Source: an uncultured Bacteroidota bacterium (GTDB lineage: Bacteria; Bacteroidota; Bacteroidia; Chitinophagales; Chitinophagaceae). From it: 7,141 bases of DNA. The position numbers and the translations under genes are program-made. Shown in pieces: positions 1 to 6,908 of the stretch (position 1 is the first letter of the stretch; the number at the start of each line of letters is the position of its first letter). The stretch spans positions 1-7,141 of the forward strand of contig CAMLKS010000125.1 in NCBI GenBank assembly GCA_946480675.1, given 5' to 3'. The notes below the pieces were generated by a model that saw only the letters and a list, made by a program, of their open reading frames with translations, made no database searches and was not told the DNA's origin.

Positions 1-71
1 GCCTTTGGCACTATATTTTCTACTGTAGGTACAGGTTGGGATTTTTGACTATTCTGTTTCTTTTTGCTCAT
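1..71 (-). CDS. N-terminus of an unidentified protein (partial, runs off left edge)
   Basis: An ATG at 71-69 on the minus strand opens a frame that stays open to the window edge (23 codons plus two bases). The start reads MSKKKQNSQKSQPVPTVENI, a very polar, lysine- and glutamine-rich, probably disordered leader with no signal peptide or membrane helix so far. No Shine-Dalgarno sequence precedes it, which is normal in Bacteroidota. The gene would be divergent from the AsmA-like gene, with 149 bases between the two starts. Too little is visible to assign a family; such charged leaders occur on many cytosolic proteins and on membrane proteins with a cytoplasmic N-terminus. That it is a real gene is an inference from the open frame, the divergent position and the otherwise empty flank. 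Confidence 0.45.
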   Translation of the reverse strand, partial: MSKKKQNSQKSQPVPTVENIVPK

Positions 72-220
72 AGAAAATTGGGATTGACATTCCCCTGCTG
101 CTGCCTAAAACGCAATAGCAGTTATAAATATAGAATATCTCAATAATACTACCTTATACCAATAACTATGTTTAACCACAAAAGGATTTAATATCGTATA
201 TTAACAATAGAAACCAGTCT
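72..220. promoter_or_regulatory. Divergent intergenic region upstream of the AsmA-like gene
   Basis: This AT-rich, 149-base stretch holds no gene. Two things stand out. TATGTTTA at 167-174 matches the Bacteroidota -7 box TAnnTTTG at 7 of 8 positions on the plus strand, about 47 bases before the AsmA start; there is no convincing TTG -33 box at the usual spacing, so the promoter call is weak. ATACTACCTTA at 146-156 recurs exactly, on the minus strand, in the kinase/response-regulator promoter region (5323-5333). I see no riboswitch-like or terminator-like structure. Confidence 0.35.
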
Positions 221-2659
221 ATGCCCCGTTGGATGCGTATATCATTGAAAATTGCCGGTATTCTTGCCGGTATTGTCCTCATTGTATGGTTAGGATTGGC
301 ATGGTATATCAGCCGCAATAAAGAAAAACTTGTCAAGACCATTACCGAGCGCCTGAACGATCGCATCAACGGAGATTTAAAAATGGGGAAGGTAGATATT
401 GTATTACTACGCAGCTTTCCCGACATATCTGTTTCGTTGCAAAATGTTTCGCTGCGCGATAGCCTGTGGCATACACATCGCCACGACCTGATAAATGCCA
501 AATACATCTTCGCCGAGGTGAGCCTGAAATCGGTAATAAAAGGCAAGCCCGATATTAGCAGGCTGGTAATGGAAGATGGCAATATTTACCTGTATACAGA
601 TAGCACCGATTATAGCAACACCTCTGTATTCCGAAAAGACCCGGATAAAAAGAAAAAAGGCGATAGCCCTGACTTTGGTAATGTGTTGCTCGAAAATGTA
701 AAATTCAATATAGAGCACGAAAAGAAATTTAAGCTCTTCCAGTTTGACATACATGAATTGAAAGGTAAATGGAATCACAGTATTGGAGGATGGGAGGCCG
801 ACCTGGATATCGATATGTTCATAAAAAACTTCTGTTTCAACAGCACACGTGGCAGCTTTATGAAAAACCAGGACTTTAAAGGGCTGATACGGGTAAAATA
901 TGATGAGAAAACAAAAGTGCTATCGCTGAAAGACCAACCTATCGATGTAGGGGTAACACCTATCCGCTTTAGTGGCGATTTTGATTTCTCTACCAAACCG
1001 GCAGGGTATTCTATAGAAATAGCATCTGATGAAATGCTATATAAGCATGCGGTAAAGCTGATGACACCGCCTATAGCAAAACAATTAAAACTGGTAGACC
1101 TGAAAAATGAGGCAGAAGTTCGCGCATTGCTAATAGGCAAAATGAAATACAGGGACACCCCCTGGGTACGGGTATACTGGAAAGTAGAAAAGAACACATT
1201 GGTAACCCCCGCGGGTGATATAGAAAACACCAGCTTTACAGGAGTATACGACAACCAACTGGTGCACACCAATAATCACAAAGACGACAACTCTTACATA
1301 CGCGTAAACAGCATGCGTGGCGACCTATACGGCATTACTTTTCATGCCGATTCGCTGAACGTTGTGAACCTGATACGCCCTGTACTCTCCGGTCGTTTCC
1401 GTTCAAAATTTGAACTTACTAAGCTTAACAACCTGGTAAACGGCAACACATTTCAGATGAACGCAGGCACCGGCCAGCTGGATGTGATATATAAGGGAGG
1501 GCTAAACGAGGAAGATACGACCACCCCATCTGTAAAAGGATATATACAAGTGAGCAATGCAGCATTTGCTTATGTGCCGCGCAATCTCAACTTTACCAAT
1601 TGTGCTGCTACCATACAGTTTGCAGGCAGCGACCTTTATTTTAAAAATGTGAAACTGAAAAGTGGCACAAGCACACTTAATATGACGGGCAGCATACTAC
1701 AGTTTATGGACCTGTATTATAAGAATCCTGAAAAAATGATAATAGACTGGCATATTACCAGCCCCAATATCAACCTCAGCGACTTCAGAACCTTCCTTGC
1801 CTCACGCGGCAGAAATGCTGTGGCTCCTAGTAACATTAAGGTGCGCCGCGTAGGCCGTTTTGTAACACGTTTAAATACCTTCCTGGATGTAAGTAATGCC
1901 CACCTGAATGTAAAACTGAATAAACTGCAGTATAAAAGATTTGCAGCAAATAATATACAAGCCAATGTAATATTGGGGCAAAACAATATAGCGATAGACC
2001 AGATAGACCTGCAGCATGCTAATGGCAAAATAAAAATGACCGGCGAAATAGCCACCAAAAGTGCCAGCAATCCTTTTAAGCTGAAAGCCGATATAGCACA
2101 TGTAAATGTACAAGAGCTATTTTATGCATTCGACAACTTCGGGCAGGATGCTATTCTATCTAAAAACCTGGCAGGACAGTTAAGTGCGACCGCAGACATA
2201 GGCGGCAATATCCGCAGCACAGGTGAAATAGTGCCGTTATCATTAAATGGGGACTGCAGGTTTCACCTTACTAATGGCGCCATCGTAAACTTTGAACCTT
2301 TTGAGAAAATAGGCAAGATACTTTTCAGAAAAAGAAACCTGTCTAATGTTACATTTGAGAAACTGGAAAACCGGTTGTATATACGAGGCGATAAAATTAT
2401 CATCCCGCCCATGCAGATAGCGTCCAGCGCCTTAAATGTATTCCTGGAAGGTACCTATGGCCTATCGCGCACAGGCACAGACATCAACATGGAGATACCC
2501 TTGCGCAACCCCCGTAAAGATGAACTGGAAAGTGAAGTAGTAAAGCAAGCCAAAAGCCGCAAAGGCATAGTATTATACCTGGAGGCTGTGAGCGATGAAG
2601 ACGGCAAAGTGAAAATAAAATGGAATACGGATGGTAAGCGTATTGACCCGGTATACTAA
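221..2659 (+). CDS. AsmA family protein, inner-membrane anchored
   Basis: An 812-residue protein of the AsmA/TamB-like superfamily. These are long, beta-rich periplasmic proteins anchored in the inner membrane and implicated in phospholipid transfer to the outer membrane and envelope homeostasis (family knowledge). Visible here: a basic start, one hydrophobic helix at about residues 8-30 (IAGILAGIVLIVWLGLAWYI), then the usual 'KLVKTITERLNDRINGDLKMGKVDI' type of region with the 'SFPDISVSLQNVSL' segment at about 65-78, which is typical of AsmA N-termini. The rest is alternating beta-strand-like sequence. The C-terminal AsmA-like region is recognisable at about 600-765, with 'LTNGAIVNFEPFEKIGKI' at 683-700 and a 'SSALNVFLEGTYGLS' strand pair near 735-749. 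There is no second membrane helix and no outer-membrane beta-barrel. Start chosen at the first ATG because it keeps the positively charged N-terminus; ATG at 233 is an alternative. Its stop overlaps the stop of the convergent kinase gene. The exact lipid substrate cannot be read from sequence. Confidence 0.85.
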   Translation: MPRWMRISLKIAGILAGIVLIVWLGLAWYISRNKEKLVKTITERLNDRINGDLKMGKVDIVLLRSFPDISVSLQNVSLRDSLWHTHRHDLINAKYIFAEVSLKSVIKGKPDISRLVMEDGNIYLYTDSTDYSNTSVFRKDPDKKKKGDSPDFGNVLLENVKFNIEHEKKFKLFQFDIHELKGKWNHSIGGWEADLDIDMFIKNFCFNSTRGSFMKNQDFKGLIRVKYDEKTKVLSLKDQPIDVGVTPIRFSGDFDFSTKPAGYSIEIASDEMLYKHAVKLMTPPIAKQLKLVDLKNEAEVRALLIGKMKYRDTPWVRVYWKVEKNTLVTPAGDIENTSFTGVYDNQLVHTNNHKDDNSYIRVNSMRGDLYGITFHADSLNVVNLIRPVLSGRFRSKFELTKLNNLVNGNTFQMNAGTGQLDVIYKGGLNEEDTTTPSVKGYIQVSNAAFAYVPRNLNFTNCAATIQFAGSDLYFKNVKLKSGTSTLNMTGSILQFMDLYYKNPEKMIIDWHITSPNINLSDFRTFLASRGRNAVAPSNIKVRRVGRFVTRLNTFLDVSNAHLNVKLNKLQYKRFAANNIQANVILGQNNIAIDQIDLQHANGKIKMTGEIATKSASNPFKLKADIAHVNVQELFYAFDNFGQDAILSKNLAGQLSATADIGGNIRSTGEIVPLSLNGDCRFHLTNGAIVNFEPFEKIGKILFRKRNLSNVTFEKLENRLYIRGDKIIIPPMQIASSALNVFLEGTYGLSRTGTDINMEIPLRNPRKDELESEVVKQAKSRKGIVLYLEAVSDEDGKVKIKWNTDGKRIDPVY

Positions 2660-5238
2660 AGATGGCTTAACGGCAAAATGATCTTAAAAGTAGTGCCTTC
2701 ATTTTCTTTAGATGTCACCGATATATGGCCTTCGTGATTTTCCACTATCTTCTTGCATAGTGCGAGGCCAATGCCATTGCCTTCATAGTGTTCTTTCAGG
2801 TTCAGGCGTTGGAATATCACAAATATTTGCTCTGCAAAAGATGGATTGAATCCAATGCCATTGTCTGAAACAGTTATTTCGCAGTATTCTTTATTTTTTA
2901 AGTTTGGATACTGCGCGATTTCGTCTTTTGTAAGTATACGCGAATGAATGTCAATAACCGGCGGTACATTAGCTTTTGAAAATTTCAAAGCATTCCCTAT
3001 CATGTTATAGAATAGCTGATTCATCTGCAGCGGCATAGCTTGCACGGGGGGTAGCTCACCCACGTTTATTGTTGCTTTTTTCTGCTGAATGAGCACTTCA
3101 TAGTCCACTATGATATTATGGATGATACCGGTCAATTCTACCTTTTCTTTTGGTTGCTCTGTAGAATCTACCCGCGAAAAAGCCAGCAGGTCTTTTATCA
3201 GGCTCGACATACGTTGCGATGATGCCAGTATCTTATCCAGGTAGATAAGCCCTGTTTCATCCAGCACTTTATTTGTATAACTGTGCTGTAGTATGTCTGA
3301 ATACATATGTATTTTACGCAGCGGTTCCTGAAGATCGTGACTGGCTACATAGGCAAACTGATTCAGGCTCTCATTCAGTTTCACTAGGTCATTATTTAGT
3401 TTTTGCAGTTCCAATGTTCTTGCTTCCACTTGTTTTTCCAGTTGCTTACGCGTCATGCGTTCCAGTGTAATGTCCTTTAACTTCCCATTGATGCGCCCAA
3501 ATTCACTATTCTCATCTATAAATAATTTAGCCCTTCCATGCACTACATGTTCTGCCCCCGTCTGCCTGTTTATAAACCTGCATTCAAAATCTATTACCCC
3601 ATTGGTTTCCGTTGCGTTATCCAATTCATCTTTTACTTTTTGCCTGTCTTCTTCGTAAATAAGGGCAAGGAAATCAGACACAGTAAGTGAATTGGTTTCG
3701 GTACCTAAGATGGCTTTTACCCTGTTACTGAAATCCACTTGCTGTGTTGCTACGTCAATGGACCGTGTACCCAGTTCCGCTACATCTACTGCATTCAGCA
3801 ACCGTACCTCGGCTTGCTGCAACTTTTGTTTTGCTTTTACCAGGTCTGTTACTTCTGTTGCAGTATTCATCACGCCATATACCACGCCATTTTCATCACG
3901 CAGCGGTGTATATGTAAAGTTGTAGTAAGTAGGCTGTATTTTCCCATTGCGCATCAGATATACCTTATCCTCTGTAGCCTGATACGGGATGCCCGTTGTA
4001 TATACATCATCCAGTAATTGAAAGAAGGGCTGCCCTTCCAGTTCAGGCAATGCTTCGCGGAATGTTTTGCCTATTACCGAGCTATCTTTTTCCCATGCAC
4101 GTAATATGGCCTCATTTACCGTCTGGATGCGCATTTCCCTGCCGATGTATATACCTATCGGCATGGGCGAATTCAAAACGAAACTGCGGAAGCGTTGTTC
4201 GCTTTCCTCCGCTCTACGCAGGGCTCGTACGTGCTCTGAAACATCCACCGCATGCACCAATATACCTTCAGGTACACCATCCTTGTTCTTTATTTGTTTA
4301 TAAGCAAAGTTGAAATATGCTTCCTCTACACCGCCGTCTTCTTTACGGTTCAGGTATATTTTGGTTTCATTTCCTATATATGCAATACCTGTTGTAAATA
4401 CTTCGTCCAATATCTCCAGCAATCCTTGCCCTTCCAGTTCCGGCAATGCTTCCCGCAATGGTTTGCCAAGAATATGACGTTTACCGACAGCCCTCATATA
4501 AAACTCATTCGCAAAATCAAAAACCATGTCTCGTCCCCTCAACACAGCAATCATCACAGGTGCATCATCGAGCATACCCTTGTAAAAATTAAGCTGGTCG
4601 TCATTCACTCTTTTGATAGCGACATTTTCCCGTGCTTCCATCTCTTGCTGTACTATCACGTTATGATGGCTTTTCATAGCGATAGCTGCGGTATGCCCTA
4701 CGAGTTTTATTACGCGTACATCAAAGGCACCCGGTGCCATTACATGGTCAAAATAAACGGCGAATACCCCCAGCACTTCACTATTGGCTGACAGGAGAGG
4801 TATTGACCAACAGGCTTTGAGATTGTATTGCGCAGCCACATCCTTGTAAGCGCTCCAGGAGGGATGTGCCTGCAGGTCTGCTGCAATAATATTTTCGCGG
4901 GTACGCACAGCCAGCGTGCATGCCCCTAGGCCTTCTGAAATATTTAAACTTTCTATTAATTTGATATACCCCGCATGCAATCCCTGTGCAGAAACCAACT
5001 GCAATTGGGTGCCGTCATTGCTCACTTTATGAATACTAACAGATACTTTACCGTGGTAGCAATCAGATACCCATTGCGCAATTCTTGATAATGTATTATC
5101 TAATGCGGCGCCTGCTGCTATCATTTCCAGTATATCAGCCTGGCCGTGTATCAATACATCAATAGTCCCGTTTGCCCCATTTTGGGGAATGGTAGTTACC
5201 GGTTCCGGGTTGGGGATTCCATTATTTAACAGGTTCAT
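2656..5238 (-). CDS. Cytosolic GAF-PAS-PAS-PAS sensor histidine kinase
   Basis: An 860-residue hybrid-free histidine kinase with no signal peptide or membrane helix, so it should sense a cytosolic signal. Domains in order: GAF at about 33-192, with a 'GACTLAVRTRENIIAADL' stretch and 'ACWSIPLL' at 142-149; PAS1 about 214-338; PAS2 about 346-468; a PAS_3-type fold about 477-592; a coiled-coil linker about 594-628; HisKA with 'ASHDLQEPL' and the phosphoacceptor His634; HATPase with an N-box (Asn745, Asn749), G1 box DNGIGF (792-797), F-box near 806-809 and G2 box GNGIGL (820-825). All catalytic motifs are intact. The H-box resembles that of Cph1-type kinases, but the bilin-binding and PHY parts of phytochromes are absent. 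PAS1 and PAS2 are tandem duplicates 132 residues apart. The gene is divergent from a lone receiver protein, its probable partner. The ATG at 5238 is the first in frame after the promoter region and lacks a Shine-Dalgarno sequence. The ligand is unknown. Confidence 0.93.
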   Translation of the reverse strand: MNLLNNGIPNPEPVTTIPQNGANGTIDVLIHGQADILEMIAAGAALDNTLSRIAQWVSDCYHGKVSVSIHKVSNDGTQLQLVSAQGLHAGYIKLIESLNISEGLGACTLAVRTRENIIAADLQAHPSWSAYKDVAAQYNLKACWSIPLLSANSEVLGVFAVYFDHVMAPGAFDVRVIKLVGHTAAIAMKSHHNVIVQQEMEARENVAIKRVNDDQLNFYKGMLDDAPVMIAVLRGRDMVFDFANEFYMRAVGKRHILGKPLREALPELEGQGLLEILDEVFTTGIAYIGNETKIYLNRKEDGGVEEAYFNFAYKQIKNKDGVPEGILVHAVDVSEHVRALRRAEESEQRFRSFVLNSPMPIGIYIGREMRIQTVNEAILRAWEKDSSVIGKTFREALPELEGQPFFQLLDDVYTTGIPYQATEDKVYLMRNGKIQPTYYNFTYTPLRDENGVVYGVMNTATEVTDLVKAKQKLQQAEVRLLNAVDVAELGTRSIDVATQQVDFSNRVKAILGTETNSLTVSDFLALIYEEDRQKVKDELDNATETNGVIDFECRFINRQTGAEHVVHGRAKLFIDENSEFGRINGKLKDITLERMTRKQLEKQVEARTLELQKLNNDLVKLNESLNQFAYVASHDLQEPLRKIHMYSDILQHSYTNKVLDETGLIYLDKILASSQRMSSLIKDLLAFSRVDSTEQPKEKVELTGIIHNIIVDYEVLIQQKKATINVGELPPVQAMPLQMNQLFYNMIGNALKFSKANVPPVIDIHSRILTKDEIAQYPNLKNKEYCEITVSDNGIGFNPSFAEQIFVIFQRLNLKEHYEGNGIGLALCKKIVENHEGHISVTSKENEGTTFKIILPLSHL
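4031..4467 (-). repeat. Tandem PAS duplication inside the kinase gene (DNA-level repeat)
   Basis: The 41-base segments at 4031-4071 and 4427-4467 match at 37 of 41 positions. They are exactly 396 bases (132 codons) apart, so they sit in the same frame. They encode the shared 'REALPELEGQ' segment of PAS2 and PAS1. Similarity continues at the protein level through 'TTGI', 'YxNF(A/T)Y' and the C-terminal 'V(D/T)V(S/T)' strands. This indicates that one PAS domain arose from the other by in-frame duplication. The coordinates given span the two conserved cores, not the full repeat units. Confidence 0.85.
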
Positions 5239-5367
5239 TTGGGGGATGCTCTTTATCTGTAAGTAAATACTATATCCTTAAATATCCGTGCCATTATTGT
5301 TAAAATCTATAAATGAACTATTTAAGGTAGTATGATATTTATTTTGTCTAACTTACACCCCATCCAT
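5239..5367. promoter_or_regulatory. Divergent promoter region of the kinase and the response regulator
   Basis: This 129-base AT-rich spacer must carry the promoters of both genes. A perfect 9-base inverted repeat, CCTTAAATA at 5276-5284 and TATTTAAGG at 5319-5327, surrounds a 34-base centre; it is a candidate operator for a dimeric regulator. TTATTTTG at 5339-5346 on the plus strand matches the Bacteroidota -7 box TAnnTTTG at 7 of 8 positions and would start transcription just before the ATG at 5368. TAGATTTT on the minus strand (5309-5302) also matches at 7 of 8 and points to the kinase. Neither has a clear -33 TTG at the usual distance. The right arm of the repeat overlaps the 11-base motif TAAGGTAGTAT (5323-5333), which is shared with the AsmA upstream region. 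Confidence 0.4.
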
Positions 5368-5766
5368 ATGCCTAAAGTTGAAACAATTTTCCTGATAGAC
5401 GATGATGCTGACGACCGCGAAGTATTTGCCGGTGCGTTAAGCTCTGTGAATCCGACCATTACACTAATGACAGCTGTGGATGGCGTTGATGCCTTGCAAA
5501 AACTGAAAGATAACTTTCCACAACTACCGGATGTAATTTTCCTCGACCTGAATATGCCTAAAATGAATGGCAAGCAACTGTTGAAGGAACTGAAAAACGA
5601 TACGCATTTTAAATTCATCCCTGTGTTTATTTATTCTACCTCATCAAATAATGAGGACAAAAGGGATACAATGGGTAACGGCGCTGCTGACTTCATTGTG
5701 AAGCCTAATTCTTATGGCGAATTGTGCAAAATACTAGAGGAAACTACACAGTCTATTCAACTTTGA
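5368..5766 (+). CDS. Single-domain response regulator (Rcp1-like receiver)
   Basis: A 132-residue protein that is a complete receiver domain with no output domain. Visible: the acidic pocket 'LIDDDADD' (Asp11, Asp12, Asp13), phosphoacceptor Asp60 in 'VIFLDLNMP', the switch Ser90 (Thr91 next to it) in 'IPVFIYSTSS', and Lys112 followed by Pro in 'DFIVKP'. The combination 'LDLNMP' plus 'STSS' is typical of stand-alone receivers of the Rcp1 group, which pair with Cph1-like kinases (family knowledge). It should take phosphate from a kinase and act by protein-protein contact, or serve as a phosphate sink or relay. The divergent kinase is the obvious candidate partner. I chose the ATG at 5368 over an in-frame ATG at 5332: the longer form adds 12 residues unlike receiver N-termini and would begin upstream of the likely transcription start. 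The next gene follows after 16 bases, so they are probably co-transcribed. Confidence 0.92.
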   Translation: MPKVETIFLIDDDADDREVFAGALSSVNPTITLMTAVDGVDALQKLKDNFPQLPDVIFLDLNMPKMNGKQLLKELKNDTHFKFIPVFIYSTSSNNEDKRDTMGNGAADFIVKPNSYGELCKILEETTQSIQL

Positions 5767-5782
5767 TGTTTAGAATAAATCT

Positions 5783-6205
5783 ATGAAACGTAAACTGCCC
5801 ATATTTCTGCTGTTGGGTGCTTTCGCTATTATCATAGGCTACCTGTTTTCAAAAATATCGTGGGTGGGCCGTATAGGCATCAGGCTGTTTTATTCTGAAT
5901 ACGGCGTCTTTAAAAGCTGGTGGAAAAGCTCGCTGTTGGTAATGGCTGTTTTCCTTTTGCTATATGGCATACACTGGTTGGTGCAACGCAAGGCGCAGCC
6001 CAATACATCTAAAGCGGTTCATTTTGTTGCCGTACTGGTATCTTTATTCGGGCTTTATCTTACTTATAACGATTTCAGGCAAGACCTTTCACACCGTTGG
6101 CTGGGCGAGCGTTTTCATTTGGGCTTTTATCTCTTCTGGGCAGGTTGGATAACCATATGCTTACACTTCCTGTTCAGCAGGAAAAATACGATACCTACAG
6201 CTTAA
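5783..6205 (+). CDS. Small four-helix integral membrane protein, function unknown
   Basis: A 140-residue hydrophobic protein that I do not recognise. Four predicted membrane helices lie at about residues 5-23, 50-68, 78-95 and 112-131. Basic residues at the N-terminus (MKRK), between helices 2 and 3 (QRK at 68-70) and at the C-terminus (SRK at 132-134) fit both ends lying in the cytoplasm by the positive-inside rule. The two outer loops are rich in tryptophan and aromatic residues ('SWVGRIGIRLFYSEYGVFKSWWKS' type, 25-49) and in charge ('NDFRQDLSHRWLGER', 96-110). No enzyme motif, heme-ligand pattern or transporter signature is evident. It starts 16 bases after the response regulator stop, so it probably shares that transcript, and its last 11 bases overlap the end of the convergent methyltransferase gene. 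The codon pattern and intact frame support a real gene; a role in the adjacent signalling pair is only an inference. Confidence 0.75.
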   Translation: MKRKLPIFLLLGAFAIIIGYLFSKISWVGRIGIRLFYSEYGVFKSWWKSSLLVMAVFLLLYGIHWLVQRKAQPNTSKAVHFVAVLVSLFGLYLTYNDFRQDLSHRWLGERFHLGFYLFWAGWITICLHFLFSRKNTIPTA

Positions 6206-6908
6206 GATAGTACGGCTTTAATAGTGCCGTAAATGCCGGGGTATAGGTTCCCCCATCTTCATATATCTGCAATATTTCAGTAGTGGTATCCACAGCCTCA
6301 CGGCAGCATATACTTACTACTCTATTATACGCACTGCCACTTTTAGGATACACGTGTAGTGTACGGCTGAAACTCCAACCATGCGCTTTTACGATGCCTT
6401 CCCACGTAGCATGTTCTGCGGCAGGCAGTAATACGGCAGCAGCACCATTCACATCCAGCACATTATTGATGATATTGAACAGATCGTGATAGCTGAGAGA
6501 TAATGTATGCCTTACGCTATTACGGTTGTCGTCGGGACCTAGCAGGCTGTTATTAAAAAAGGGCGGGTTACAGACAATCAGTTGAGATTTCTTATCAAAT
6601 ATGTAGCTACGGGCATCTGCTACTATCACATGCACCCTACCCTTCCACGGGGAATCAGCAATGTTTTCTCTGGCCTGCATGGCGGCATCTGCATCCAGCT
6701 CCAGTGCGTCTATGTGCATATGGGCAGCAGTGCGCTGTGCCAGCATTAATGACAGCAGGCCGGTTCCGGCACCAATATCCAGTATATGCTGCACACTATC
6801 AGCAACAGGCACCCATGCCCCTTGTATACAGGCATCGGTAGATACTTTCATGGCGCACCTATCCTGGTGTATGGTGAATTGTTTGAATCGGAAATAAGAA
6901 TTGCTCAT
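6195..6908 (-). CDS. trmN6: tRNA1(Val) (adenine(37)-N6)-methyltransferase, TrmN6/YfiC family
   Basis: A 237-residue class I, SAM-dependent methyltransferase. In E. coli the homologue YfiC makes N6-methyladenosine at position 37 of tRNA1(Val) (family knowledge). Sequence signs: the family's N-terminal signature 'FRFKQFTIHQDRCAMKVSTDA' (6-26, compare 'MKVGTDG' in relatives), motif I 'DIGAGTG' at 44-50 for SAM binding, an acidic residue at the end of strand 2 ('ALELDAD', Glu70), and the N6-adenine catalytic motif 'NPPF' at 114-117. Length is typical. The ATG at 6908-6906 overlaps the TGA of the upstream tsaD as ATGA, which settles the start and suggests translational coupling. A 6-base-stem hairpin (6211-6231) lies inside the 3' end. 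Assignment to the family is firm; the exact tRNA target in this organism is inferred. Confidence 0.92.
   Translation of the reverse strand: MSNSYFRFKQFTIHQDRCAMKVSTDACIQGAWVPVADSVQHILDIGAGTGLLSLMLAQRTAAHMHIDALELDADAAMQARENIADSPWKGRVHVIVADARSYIFDKKSQLIVCNPPFFNNSLLGPDDNRNSVRHTLSLSYHDLFNIINNVLDVNGAAAVLLPAAEHATWEGIVKAHGWSFSRTLHVYPKSGSAYNRVVSICCREAVDTTTEILQIYEDGGTYTPAFTALLKPYYLKL
6211..6231 (+). other. Small hairpin just past the stop of the membrane-protein gene
   Basis: TACGGC at 6211-6216 and GCCGTA at 6226-6231 form a perfect 6-base stem with a 9-base loop. It starts 5 bases after the plus-strand stop at 6205. There is no T-run after it on either strand, so it is not a standard intrinsic terminator. 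It also lies within the coding end of the methyltransferase gene and may be chance. Confidence 0.2.

Noticed and set aside
775..1272. 165-codon minus-strand open frame inside the AsmA-like gene
   Set aside because: It lies fully antisense to a well-supported gene, its translation is low-complexity Ser/Phe-rich with no recognisable domain, and no promoter or separate context supports it. The same holds for the other antisense frames at 172-582, 407-778, 1717-2070 and 1871-2113.
4252..4791. 179-codon plus-strand open frame antisense to the kinase
   Set aside because: Cysteine-, histidine- and phenylalanine-rich translation typical of an antisense shadow; the kinase on the other strand has complete domains throughout. 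The shorter plus-strand frames between 3273 and 4313 are rejected for the same reason.
4661..5142. Bilin-binding phytochrome or cyanobacteriochrome GAF domain in the kinase
   Set aside because: There is no Cys-His chromophore motif and no PHY domain. The Cys143 in 'ACWSIP' belongs to the general GAF subgroup and is not a chromophore site that I can support.
5332..5367. Twelve-residue N-terminal extension of the response regulator
   Set aside because: The extension does not resemble a receiver N-terminus, overlaps the likely promoter, and the ATG at 5368 gives a protein starting right at the receiver fold.
6283..6897. Plus-strand open frames (6283-6489, 6661-6897) opposite trmN6
   Set aside because: Both are antisense to a clear methyltransferase gene and show no domain or coding context of their own.
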